From Dehalococcoidales bacterium (GTDB taxonomy: Bacteria; Chloroflexota; Dehalococcoidia; Dehalococcoidales; JAFGLR01), in NCBI GenBank assembly GCA_016927955.1, contig JAFGLR010000164.1:1-44105 (forward strand): a stretch of 44,105 bases of DNA. Direction: 5' to 3'. The notes under the pieces are model-generated. The model was not told the origin of the DNA, made no database searches, and saw only the letters and a program-made list of their open reading frames with translations. Shown piece after piece: positions 1 through 8,926 of the stretch (position 1 is its first letter; every line of letters starts with the position of its first letter). Made by a program: the position numbers and the translations under genes.

Positions 1-95
1 GGGGTAGTTACGGGAAAATTAAGGTAATGGAGGGTGAGCATAATGGTACAAATAATGGCAGTTAAGGAATACCGTTAGGCTCGATTTGCGCAAAT

Positions 96-458
96 ATGAA
101 AACAAATTCAAGCCTACGCTCGTTAACACGCTCAATAACGCGCTTATTTGTCACTGAAAAAGGCGTTAATCCGCATAAAAGATATCCGGATGAATATTTT
201 AAGAGCTATTATTTCAATAAAAAGCTAAGTGATGGTATCGGATTGGTTGCAAGAATAGAACATACCAGCAAAAAACAGGTAGCGGAACACTTAATGGAAC
301 TGGGATTTCGCAGTTATATAGGGGCAATGGTTAAACAACACATACAAAATGAAAGGATTGCCCGCGAAAATAATGAGAAAGTAAAAAGAACTCTTTTTAT
401 TACAGAACTTCGGAAGTATGCCAAAGAACATGGTATAGATATCTCAAAAATATTCTGA
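96..458 (+). CDS. hypothetical protein, 120 aa
   Basis: Open frame with basic, plausible protein composition; no recognised family. Confidence 0.4.
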   Translation: MKTNSSLRSLTRSITRLFVTEKGVNPHKRYPDEYFKSYYFNKKLSDGIGLVARIEHTSKKQVAEHLMELGFRSYIGAMVKQHIQNERIARENNEKVKRTLFITELRKYAKEHGIDISKIF

Positions 459-523
459 AAAATCGGAACGTCAGGGATTCTTAGCCTTTATGGCGTTTGA
501 GTACTATATTCACTAACAATAGG

Positions 524-706
524 CTAAAGTGGTGGATACATCATCAGGATTAACCCGACCATAATAGGAATTGAGGTAGTGCCGATGGATAAGAAATTAA
601 TGAATTTAGCGGTTTCAGGTAGAAAGTAACCCAGACCTACCTTTAATCCCATTGCCAGAAATATCCATAAGGTCAGAAACCGGTCAAGGAAAGACAATCT
701 TGCTAC
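524..706 (-). pseudogene. N-terminal remnant of ACR3-type arsenite efflux permease
   Basis: Minus-strand frame reads [60 protein letters not shown] then TAG. This matches the ACR3 N-terminus ([14 protein letters not shown]). There is no clear ATG and no continuation after the stop. Confidence 0.75.
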
Positions 707-1116
707 TTAACCGGGTTGTTCGCTGATGTGTTGATCATCCCCTTTATTAAATTTTCCACCCGCCTCTTTATCTTATCGCGAATTAACCTGACCTCCTCGA
801 TAGGTTTATCCTTCGGGTCCTCAAGTCCCCAGTCCTCGGTTTCAACCGTCGTGACAGGACAAGTTTCTTCGCAGCCCATGGTGATTGCTTTTTCGATTCC
901 TTCCATCATTTCGAGAGTCAGAAGCTTCGGCTTGTTCCGGCTGATATCGATGCCAACTTCACGCATCGCTTCCACGGCTACTGGACTCACTTTATCAGCA
1001 GGTTGCGACCCGGCAGATATGGCTCTAGCTTTACCTACAGCCAGACCGTTAAAAAAAGCCTCTGCCATCTGACTTCGACCGGAGTTATGCACGCAAATGA
1101 AAAGGACGGTTTTCAT
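703..1116 (-). CDS. arsC: arsenate reductase / low-molecular-weight protein tyrosine phosphatase family protein
   Basis: [22 protein letters not shown] with the P-loop CVHNSGRS. The start at 1116 overlaps the upstream arsR-like stop (TAATG). Confidence 0.85.
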   Translation of the reverse strand: MKTVLFICVHNSGRSQMAEAFFNGLAVGKARAISAGSQPADKVSPVAVEAMREVGIDISRNKPKLLTLEMMEGIEKAITMGCEETCPVTTVETEDWGLEDPKDKPIEEVRLIRDKIKRRVENLIKGMINTSANNPVK

Positions 1117-1517
1117 TAACTCCTCCAATTAAAATTTACCGTGCTAATGTTTTTTTCTCTAACCGGAACCGGGTTATAACATTGTGGGCCGAGTCGCCGC
1201 GCTTTCTTCAGATGTTGCCGATCTAGAATAGCTGTTTTATTACCCTTCAACCCGAGTTCAACCGCATTTGAAAGTATGGGAAGAGACTTTTGACGGTAGA
1301 AGTCATCTATTGAATAATATGCCCAAAGGCCTTCCCTGCATACTTTCAGAAAGTCGGCTTCATATAGTAGATTTAAGTTACGAGAAGCCCGGGTTTGGGA
1401 AATATCGAGGACCTACATTACCTCACAAACACAGCATTCCCTTACGAGAAGCAGATTTAATATTCTTAATCTGGTTTCGTCGGATAGTGCTTTAGCCGCT
1501 TTTATTATTTCCCTTAC
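1116..1517 (-). pseudogene. ArsR/SmtB-family transcriptional regulator interrupted by an in-frame TAG
   Basis: Minus-strand frame: REIIKAAKALSDETRLRILNLLLVRECCVCEVM*VLDISQTRASRNLNLLYEADFLKVCREGLWAYYS... The stop is at 1413-1415 where Gln (CAG) is expected in CEVMQVL. The first codon before REII is GTA, so no valid start is seen. Confidence 0.85.
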
Positions 1518-1667
1518 AGTTTACTCAAGTATATGAGCTTATTTAACTATATTTTAATTAAACCAAATCATATTATCAATAACTAAAATTCCTCGTCGAT
1601 GTAAAATGTGATTACATCTACATTTTGTGTAAAAGTAAACTTATTACACGTGAAATTATTGTAAAAA

Positions 1668-2198
1668 TTGTTCAAATTGATTTACCCTACTAAAATATAT
1701 GCCCCGGTTTTCAATATGAACTCTACGCCTACCTCAGATTCTGCTATTATTAAAATATATCCACGCGGGAAAAAGAGGCAGAATGTAATGAACATTAAAC
1801 TTACGATTTCACTCAAGGTCTTGTTATCAAATGAAAATGGGGAACTGCTCGTACTACAACGACCCTGCTCGTCAAAAAGGAACCCGGGCAAGTGGGATTT
1901 ACCCGGCGGCAGAATGAATTTAGAACAACCTTATTTACTCGAGTTATGTCGGGAGGTTAGCGAGGAAACGGGGTTAAATATAGAAGTGGAACGTATTATC
2001 GGAATAACGGAGATGTTATTTCCTTTACAGAAAGTTATAACTTTAATATTTCAGGGAAAAGCAAATTCAAAAGATGTTAAACTGAGCGATGAACATTCAG
2101 CATTTAATTGGATTACCCCGGACCGGGCGGTTAACCTTGAGTTTACCGATAAACTCCAGGTTTTCATAAAAGAGCATTATTTCAAGAAGAATCCCTAA
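1668..2198 (+). CDS. Nudix hydrolase
   Basis: Nudix box LPGGRMNLEQPYLLELCREVSEETGL. The true start may be an internal ATG such as the one giving MNIKLTISLKV. Confidence 0.83.
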   Translation: MFKLIYPTKIYAPVFNMNSTPTSDSAIIKIYPRGKKRQNVMNIKLTISLKVLLSNENGELLVLQRPCSSKRNPGKWDLPGGRMNLEQPYLLELCREVSEETGLNIEVERIIGITEMLFPLQKVITLIFQGKANSKDVKLSDEHSAFNWITPDRAVNLEFTDKLQVFIKEHYFKKNP

Positions 2199-2226
2199 AT
2201 ACACCTAACAAATATTTAATATTATT

Positions 2227-2270
2227 TTAACGAGACATTTAAAAAACTCTAACAAAATCATAACAAAAGG
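2227..2270 (+). promoter_or_regulatory. putative Pho-box array, four 11-bp units
   Basis: TTAACGAGACA|TTTAAAAAACT|CTAACAAAATC|ATAACAAAAGG, upstream of the PHP/amphi-Trp/PhoU operon. Confidence 0.55.
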
Positions 2271-2303
2271 GGAATAGAATAAAAATAAACAGATAAATGG
2301 TGA

Positions 2304-3134
2304 TTGATGATTAAGGTTGATTTGCACGTTCATTCAAAAATGTCAAAGAAGCTCCCGTTTTCCCTGTCGCATTTTCACGAGTTGGTCAAACAAGCCAGCA
2401 AAGATGGTCTTTCCGGTTTCGCTCTCACCGAACACTTTCATTCGTATGATTACTGGGATAGCATAAAGGAACTATGTAGCCGCTATCCGTATGAAAAAGG
2501 CCGGCTAAGTCTTCCCGACAACTTTACAGTTCTTACCGGAGCCGAAATAACGGTTGCTGATAAAGCCGATGTTGTAGCCATTGGTCCCATTGATGACATC
2601 AGGGAATTAGATAACAGGTTCTATCCGAAGCTAAGCGAGGATAATCATCCTTACCTGGCAGATATTCTTAATGCGTCTATAGGAAGCGATATCATCTTCA
2701 TCGGAGCTCACCCTACCAGGCCGCTTAAAAGATTGGCCGATATAGACAAGGAAATACTCGGCGCTCTGAATTCTCTCGAGTTAAACGGAAGAGATGTCGC
2801 TGACGGTATAGCTGACGGTAATATTATTCAATTGGCTGCAACTCTAAATCTACCTGCCACAAGCGGCAGTGATGCTCATCTTCCGCCTCAGGTCGGCGTA
2901 CAGTACAGCATTCTCCCGGTTGATAGACTTAATCTGGATAATCTACGGAAATCACTTTCCTCGGGATTGATTAAGAACGGGAGTAAACCAGGAGTTAAGC
3001 AGATTGTAGAGTCGTGTGTAGCCCGAAAAAAAATAGAAATGGCACGCCTTTTCCCCGGAAGAGTTAAAAACCAAAACAGACCGCAGAATAACCGTGTTAT
3101 TTTGAAGCCGGAGAAGATTCTTATACCGGCATAA
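2304..3134 (+). CDS. PHP-domain metal-dependent phosphoesterase-like protein
   Basis: KVDLHVHSKMSKKLPFS, GFALTEHFHSYDYW, GAHPTRP and SGSDAHLPPQVG are PHP metal-ligand motifs. Confidence 0.85.
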   Translation: MMIKVDLHVHSKMSKKLPFSLSHFHELVKQASKDGLSGFALTEHFHSYDYWDSIKELCSRYPYEKGRLSLPDNFTVLTGAEITVADKADVVAIGPIDDIRELDNRFYPKLSEDNHPYLADILNASIGSDIIFIGAHPTRPLKRLADIDKEILGALNSLELNGRDVADGIADGNIIQLAATLNLPATSGSDAHLPPQVGVQYSILPVDRLNLDNLRKSLSSGLIKNGSKPGVKQIVESCVARKKIEMARLFPGRVKNQNRPQNNRVILKPEKILIPA

Positions 3135-3155
3135 AATACATCATAGGAGAATGAA

Positions 3156-3518
3156 ATGAGCGGATATCGGAAAAAGGCAAACATAGAGGAAAAAGTAGAA
3201 TTATCGGAAGAATTAACCGGCGAAGAGACGTTACGGGAGGATATGCACATGTCAGCAAAGGATGATTTTGATTATTCGATTCATTGCGAGCGAGCACAGG
3301 TAGCCGATCATCTGGAAATTTTAGCTCGTTCTTTTCGTGATGGACAGGTAAAAATAGCCACGGGTGATAAGTCTATCCTGTTAACTCCAGCTTCTATGGT
3401 GAAGCTGGAGTTAACAGCCGAAACTAAACCTGAAAAGGGTAAAGGCGAGTTAAAAATTAAAGTTTCCTGGAAAGAGAAGGACATCGTAAAACCGATTAGC
3501 ATCAATCCGACAGCTTAA
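3156..3518 (+). CDS. amphi-Trp domain protein
   Basis: Core FDYSIHCERAQVADHLEILARSFRDGQVKI...LKIKVSWKEKD follows the amphi-Trp pattern ending in a W-containing strand. Confidence 0.75.
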   Translation: MSGYRKKANIEEKVELSEELTGEETLREDMHMSAKDDFDYSIHCERAQVADHLEILARSFRDGQVKIATGDKSILLTPASMVKLELTAETKPEKGKGELKIKVSWKEKDIVKPISINPTA

Positions 3519-3595
3519 GCTAAACAACAATCGGTTGATATTTAAGTATAGGATGCAACCTGACGTTAACTTCTCGAAGGGCAAGGAGAGAAACA

Positions 3596-3886
3596 ATGAG
3601 TGATAAAACAACGTTCGAGTACGCCGGCAAGATGACTAACAAGGTAGTAGCCGAGCATTTATCTAAGCTTGCTGAAGTGTTTCGCTACAAAGAATTCGAA
3701 ATCCAGGGTCTGGGGAAAAACATTCACTTTTCGCTGGAAAAGACAGCACGGTTTGAGTTGAAGGCACTGAGTAAGGAAAACGAAGGCGAAATCCAGTTGG
3801 AAATATCATGGAAAGCGGATACGACGCCGGCCGAAAAATTAGAAATAATTCCTTCGATAACTGATACGAACGATTGTAAAAGCTAA
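3596..3886 (+). CDS. amphi-Trp domain protein (second copy)
   Basis: TTFEYAGKMTNKVVAEHLSKLAEVFRYKEFEI...IQLEISWKAD parallels the preceding gene. Confidence 0.8.
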   Translation: MSDKTTFEYAGKMTNKVVAEHLSKLAEVFRYKEFEIQGLGKNIHFSLEKTARFELKALSKENEGEIQLEISWKADTTPAEKLEIIPSITDTNDCKS

Positions 3887-3905
3887 CTTGTAGTGATTCA
3901 CCTTT

Positions 3906-5450
3906 ATGTCAGTACAATCTATACAAAGCATCAAGGATGACATATATCGATTAGGGTCGCTGGCCGCAAACCAGCTTCATAAAGCGGTTGAGGCGTTCAC
4001 GACGCAAGACTTGGATAAAAGCGAAAAAGTCATCGAGGCCGACGATATTTTCGATACCATCAACCTCTCTATAGAAGACAGGGCTTATACCTTAGGTTTC
4101 CAGGAACTTGAGAAAGAAAAGGTCCGTTTTTTACGTTCAGCTGTTCGTGTCAGTCTTAATTTGGAACGTATTGGCGATGCTGCATGTCACATCGCCCGCC
4201 GGGTTAATATCGCCTCATATGAGAAAGCCGAGCCTACACAATTCGACTTGGGGAATATGGAGTCTATCGCTGAGACCGCTATCCATGAGTCTGTCGAGGC
4301 TTACTTGAATCAAGACCTTCAACTGGTGGAAAAATCTTGCCGCCGCGAAACGGAACAAGATGAAATTTTTAAAAAAAAAATAGTCGAAGTCCGGTATCAA
4401 ATGGTTGGAGACCCTGCTCATATTACGTTCTGGTTATATTGGTACACGATTTTAAAGTACCTTGAGAAGGTATGTGATTATACTTTGAATATTAGCGAGC
4501 AGGCTTTGTATTTAATTACGGGACGTCGTCTCAATTTTACTCAATACCAGCAAATCAGTCACGCGCTTCCGGGAGAAACATACCGGAATTCCCATTTTCA
4601 ACCGTATTATGACGGTATCAGTGGGGCCATCACCGCCCGTATTGAAAACGGGGATAATCGTATCATATATAAAGAGGGAAGCAAAAGAAAAATCGAGAGC
4701 GAAGTATCCAGACTCCAACAATGGCAGCAAATAATACCGGGCATTACTCCCCGCGTGCTTAATACTTATGTATTGAACGACCGTGAAACTCTGATAAAGG
4801 AATATATCGGGGGGTCGCTGCTTTCCGAACTTTATTTTTCGGACCGAGACATACAATTCAAGGAGGAAGCAACCCGTAGACTTGCTAAAGTAATGACGGA
4901 CGTCTGGCAACTGACTGTCAAACCGGAGAGGCCGGAGCTGAAGTATTTTGATGAAATACAACAGCGTCTGGAAGAGGTGTATGCGATGCACCCTCATCTT
5001 AGAGCTATCGGCGACCGGGATAACCTCGAGAAACTATTGAGCAAGCTGAAACAAACCGAGCACTTACTGGCCCCGGCATTTTCGGTATGGCTTCACGGAG
5101 ATTATAACGTTAATAACATAGTCTATGATAACGGACAGATTAAATTTATCGATGTTCACCGTTCCCATTACGGAGATTATTTAAGTGATATCGGAGTATT
5201 TTTTATCTCCACAATTCGGCCTCCCGACCTTTCAGAACGGGTACGCCTGGATATGGAAAAGGTACGGTTAATCATTTTAGAAGCAATAACAGGATTCAAA
5301 GAATCCGCCTTGGATGAGAATAGAACACAGCGGCTGGAGGTAAGTCTGGCACGGAGTTATATCACTTCCCCCAGAATAATTATGGATAAAAATTACGCAG
5401 CCCGGCTTTTCGAAAATGGTATTGAGTTATTAAAGGCAGTGGTGAATTGA
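3906..5450 (+). CDS. PhoU-like domain fused to an APH-family phosphotransferase/kinase domain
   Basis: The N-terminal ~220 aa are PhoU-like (IQSIKDDIYRLGSLAANQLHKAVEAF..., LNLERIGDAACHIARR). The C-terminal part has the APH catalytic motif WLHGDYNVNNIVYDNGQIKFIDVHRSHYGDYLSDIG. Confidence 0.85.
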   Translation: MSVQSIQSIKDDIYRLGSLAANQLHKAVEAFTTQDLDKSEKVIEADDIFDTINLSIEDRAYTLGFQELEKEKVRFLRSAVRVSLNLERIGDAACHIARRVNIASYEKAEPTQFDLGNMESIAETAIHESVEAYLNQDLQLVEKSCRRETEQDEIFKKKIVEVRYQMVGDPAHITFWLYWYTILKYLEKVCDYTLNISEQALYLITGRRLNFTQYQQISHALPGETYRNSHFQPYYDGISGAITARIENGDNRIIYKEGSKRKIESEVSRLQQWQQIIPGITPRVLNTYVLNDRETLIKEYIGGSLLSELYFSDRDIQFKEEATRRLAKVMTDVWQLTVKPERPELKYFDEIQQRLEEVYAMHPHLRAIGDRDNLEKLLSKLKQTEHLLAPAFSVWLHGDYNVNNIVYDNGQIKFIDVHRSHYGDYLSDIGVFFISTIRPPDLSERVRLDMEKVRLIILEAITGFKESALDENRTQRLEVSLARSYITSPRIIMDKNYAARLFENGIELLKAVVN

Positions 5451-6328
5451 TAAGAGTCTGGGTGGCAGGTGTTTCGGGGGCTAAATCAAGCCTGCAAATG
5501 ACAGAAGCTCTGACCGAATTGGGTATGGAGAGTCGTGTTTTTTCACTTTCTGAATGCACCCTCGACACTGGGAAGAACACTGTATTACTAAATGGAAATG
5601 ATTTGTCTGTTCTGGATGGGATTGTAGTACGTAAATTGGGCGACCCTATCGACCATCTGTGCCAACACCGGATTAACCTGCTTCACCAGTTAGCTTTCCG
5701 GGGCGTTAGGGTATTTAGCTCACCGGAAGCGATTGAACTGGCTAATAACCGCTATTCAAACACTCTTAAGCTTAAACAGGCGGGAGTTCCGGTACCAAAT
5801 ACGATAGTCACAGAGTCAGTGAATGAAATATCCGATACAGTTAGCCGTTGGAATAAGGCAGTTTTAAAACCGTTATTCACCTCTAAAGGGCGGGGGATGC
5901 TGCTTCTCGATGCTAATCTTGCCTGCCGGTTGACGCTCAAGCACTGGCAGGATACGGGCCGCTATCCATATTATCTGCAGGAATTTATTTCCGCTAAAGA
6001 AGATATGGGAATAGCCTTTCTCGGCGGTAAATATATCGGGGCTTTCAAAAGAATTGCCGGAGCCGAGTCGTGGCAGACGACAATTCGCACCGGCGGACGT
6101 TATGAACCAGTTACGCCGTCACCGGAGGTCGTTTACCTGGCTGAAAAAGCAGCCAATACCTTCCCGCTGGACTATACCATTGTTGATGTGGTGTTCGATG
6201 GCGAGCGCTACTTGGTTTATGAGGTCAGTGCGTTCGGTGGGTTTTCCGGTTTGGCAGCAGGTAATACAAATGTAGCCCAACTATTAGCCCAGTATGTGAA
6301 ACAGAATATTTTAGTGAGACAACGCTGA
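5447..6328 (+). CDS. RimK-like ATP-grasp protein, GAK-system type
   Basis: ELANNRYSNTLKLKQAGVPVPNTIV, VLKPLFTSKGRGMLLL, YYLQEFI and VYEVSAFGGF. TTG start overlaps the upstream TGA stop. Confidence 0.82.
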   Translation: MIRVWVAGVSGAKSSLQMTEALTELGMESRVFSLSECTLDTGKNTVLLNGNDLSVLDGIVVRKLGDPIDHLCQHRINLLHQLAFRGVRVFSSPEAIELANNRYSNTLKLKQAGVPVPNTIVTESVNEISDTVSRWNKAVLKPLFTSKGRGMLLLDANLACRLTLKHWQDTGRYPYYLQEFISAKEDMGIAFLGGKYIGAFKRIAGAESWQTTIRTGGRYEPVTPSPEVVYLAEKAANTFPLDYTIVDVVFDGERYLVYEVSAFGGFSGLAAGNTNVAQLLAQYVKQNILVRQR

Positions 6329-7443
6329 TGAATGAATTAGAATATGTATTTAAAAAATACTCGCCGCAGTATAAGGTCGAGTTAAGTATTCAGGATATTC
6401 CTTTCACCGTCTTGACTAACAGCGCTGAACTGGAAAAAAGGTTACGAGAATATCTGTCTGTGTACATTAGAGCAAAACATATTGAGACCGGACATCTATT
6501 CTATGCTATCGTCGGCGAGCTTGATATCGACAGTGATAAACTTGTTGATATACCGCGGACACTGTCAAAAAAAGCGGTCAAAGAAGCAGCTTATGATACG
6601 CAAAAAGGCAGGGTAATTTTAAAAAAAAGAACCGGGGTTATTGTTCTTCAAGAACAGGACGTACGTGTCGTTGTTGGCGACCTTGTCTCGAACATTAATC
6701 AGGTCATTAATGTAATCGATGAAGTGTTTATAGCAGATTATCTCAAGCAAGGTTACGTTTTACTGCATTCTTCTGCGGTTGTAGATAGGGACGGGAACGG
6801 CATCGTTTTTACTTCCGAATCAGGCAGCGGAAAAAGTACTATGGCGGTTGCCATGTTGGAACATGGGTTTCACTATTTAAGCAATGACCGTGTACTCCTG
6901 AAACTAAAAGGCGACTACGTTACTATTCTTGGCGTCCCCAAGAAGCCGAGATTGAATCCCGGTACCATTCTGGTTTTGCCCCGTCTCCACCAACTGCTCA
7001 GGCCGGAAGAAATCTCGGAATATACCAAGCTTGAACCGGAGAAACTCTGGTACCTTGAAGATAAGCACGACCTTGATGTTGATAGTATTTATGGAATCGG
7101 TACGACAGTCACGCAGGCTAAACTGGTCGCATGTTTTATTTTAAATTGGGAGCGGGGTAGCGGCCCACTGGTAATCGATAAAATTTCTGAAAAAGAGAGA
7201 GTTAAGTCGTTAAAGCCAATGGTAGTAAATTTGGACCCGGCACGGAAACAGACAGACCTATCTCACGGAGTAGAAAACGAACTGAAAGAAATAACCGGGC
7301 GCGTTATTTGTTATCGTGTCAGCGGGGCTGTGGATATTACCGGGTTAGCCAGGTATGTCGCCGGCACTAAATCTGTCTTTACTAACTTGTCTCTAGCAGA
7401 TGGTGATATGAGTATGGAGAAAATTAGCGAGATAAACCAATGA
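6328..7443 (+). CDS. HprK-related kinase
   Basis: Walker A in GNGIVFTSESGSGKSTMAVAMLEHGFHYLSNDRVLLK; HprK-like context; ATGA overlaps with both neighbours. Confidence 0.85.
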   Translation: MNELEYVFKKYSPQYKVELSIQDIPFTVLTNSAELEKRLREYLSVYIRAKHIETGHLFYAIVGELDIDSDKLVDIPRTLSKKAVKEAAYDTQKGRVILKKRTGVIVLQEQDVRVVVGDLVSNINQVINVIDEVFIADYLKQGYVLLHSSAVVDRDGNGIVFTSESGSGKSTMAVAMLEHGFHYLSNDRVLLKLKGDYVTILGVPKKPRLNPGTILVLPRLHQLLRPEEISEYTKLEPEKLWYLEDKHDLDVDSIYGIGTTVTQAKLVACFILNWERGSGPLVIDKISEKERVKSLKPMVVNLDPARKQTDLSHGVENELKEITGRVICYRVSGAVDITGLARYVAGTKSVFTNLSLADGDMSMEKISEINQ

Positions 7444-8822
7444 TTATCAATCCGCAAATATTTAGGATGTATGATATTCGCGGGGAAGTGGGCAGTGAAA
7501 TAAATGATGAATTTGCACACCTGCTTGGCAAAGCATTCGGGACTTATCTTAAATCGATAGCCGGGCCGACAAGATGGGTCGTGGTCGGCCGGGATAACCG
7601 GCACTCATCGGAGTCATTACATTTCGCTCTGTGTCAAGGGTTGATATCAACCGGATGCCACGTGATTGATATCGGTTTATCCCCTTCCCCGGTCATGAAT
7701 TTTGCCGTTGTTAATTGGGGATTCAGCGGCGGTATAAATGTGACCGGTAGTCATACACCTCCAAATAAGAACGGCTTCAAACTGGTAGGTCCGAAGGCGT
7801 ACCCTGTGGCCGAGAATGACGTCCGGCAGTTATTACCGATAATCGAAAAACAGGACTTTATTACTGGGAACGGGCTTTTAGCTACCATGCAGCCAAAAGA
7901 GGCATACATAGCCAGGTTAATATCTTTGGTTTCTCTGAAGCGTCCTTTAACAGTAGTGATAGATAGCGGTAACGGGGTTGCCGGTCTCCTTGCCCCTGAA
8001 CTTTTGAAAGGTATCGGATGTGATGTAATCGAGCTGTATTGCAAAGACGATGGGGACTACCCGAATCATTTTCCCAATCCGGAAAATGTCGATACGTTAC
8101 AAATTCTCCGGAAAGTAGTCGTGAACTGTGGCGCTGATATCGGGCTGGCTTTCGATGGTGACGGCGACCGGCTGGGCGTAGTAACTGAAAACGGTAATTT
8201 ATGCAGCTCTGAGCAAGTACTTATACTGTTAAGCCGGGGTCTACTGGCACGGCATCCCGGAGAAAAAGTGATACTCGATATTAAATCTTCCCAAATTGCC
8301 ATTGATGAAATCTGCCGGCTCGGCGGAGAGCCGGTAATGTGGAAAACCGGACACTCGCTTATCAAGCGCAAAATGCACCAGGAGGGAATCTTACTTGCCG
8401 GAGAAGCCAGCGGGCATTATTTTCCGGCTGAAGATTACTATCCGATAGATGATGCCCTGCTCGCCGGCTGCCGCTTGCTGGAATATTTGTCAGGACAAAC
8501 AGCTAGCCTTGCCGGTCTGCTTGCCTCTTTGAAAACGAGAGAGCAAGAAAGCTTCGAGGTACCCTGTCCCGATACAGAACAAAGCATGGTTGTGGCCGCG
8601 GTTCAGGAATATTTTAAACAAATCTATTCGGTGATCGATATCGACGGAGCTCGCATTCAAATCGACGGCGGCTGGGCTCTGGTCAGGGCGTCTAATACAT
8701 CCGCCGCATTGTCCGTAAAATTCGAAGCCGATAATCTTAAAAAGCTTGCCGGCATAAAACAGGAAGTGCTTGCTTTCCTGAAGAACTATCCGCAGGTTGA
8801 ACTGTCAGAATTATTGAATTGA
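7440..8822 (+). CDS. phosphomannomutase/phosphoglucomutase family
   Basis: IFRMYDIRGEVGSEIND, phosphoserine loop GINVTGSHTPPNKNGFK, metal loop FDGDGDRLGVV, sugar-binding GEASGHYF. Confidence 0.93.
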   Translation: MIINPQIFRMYDIRGEVGSEINDEFAHLLGKAFGTYLKSIAGPTRWVVVGRDNRHSSESLHFALCQGLISTGCHVIDIGLSPSPVMNFAVVNWGFSGGINVTGSHTPPNKNGFKLVGPKAYPVAENDVRQLLPIIEKQDFITGNGLLATMQPKEAYIARLISLVSLKRPLTVVIDSGNGVAGLLAPELLKGIGCDVIELYCKDDGDYPNHFPNPENVDTLQILRKVVVNCGADIGLAFDGDGDRLGVVTENGNLCSSEQVLILLSRGLLARHPGEKVILDIKSSQIAIDEICRLGGEPVMWKTGHSLIKRKMHQEGILLAGEASGHYFPAEDYYPIDDALLAGCRLLEYLSGQTASLAGLLASLKTREQESFEVPCPDTEQSMVVAAVQEYFKQIYSVIDIDGARIQIDGGWALVRASNTSAALSVKFEADNLKKLAGIKQEVLAFLKNYPQVELSELLN

Positions 8823-8926
8823 ATGGGAATAATGATAAACGGTGAAGACTGGAGTTAATTTGGTCTTTGATTATATTTACTATGATACTTTACCAAACTC
8901 AGATGAATCTTCAATTTGGGATACTC

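Noticed and set aside
1413-1415. TAG as pyrrolysine or other stop recoding
   Set aside because: The arsR-like gene also lacks a start and its neighbour acr3 is truncated, and the other broken gene uses TAA; simple decay is more economical.
1268-1495. Plus-strand 75-aa ORF
   Set aside because: It is antisense to the ArsR-like pseudogene, whose minus-strand frame has clear family motifs.
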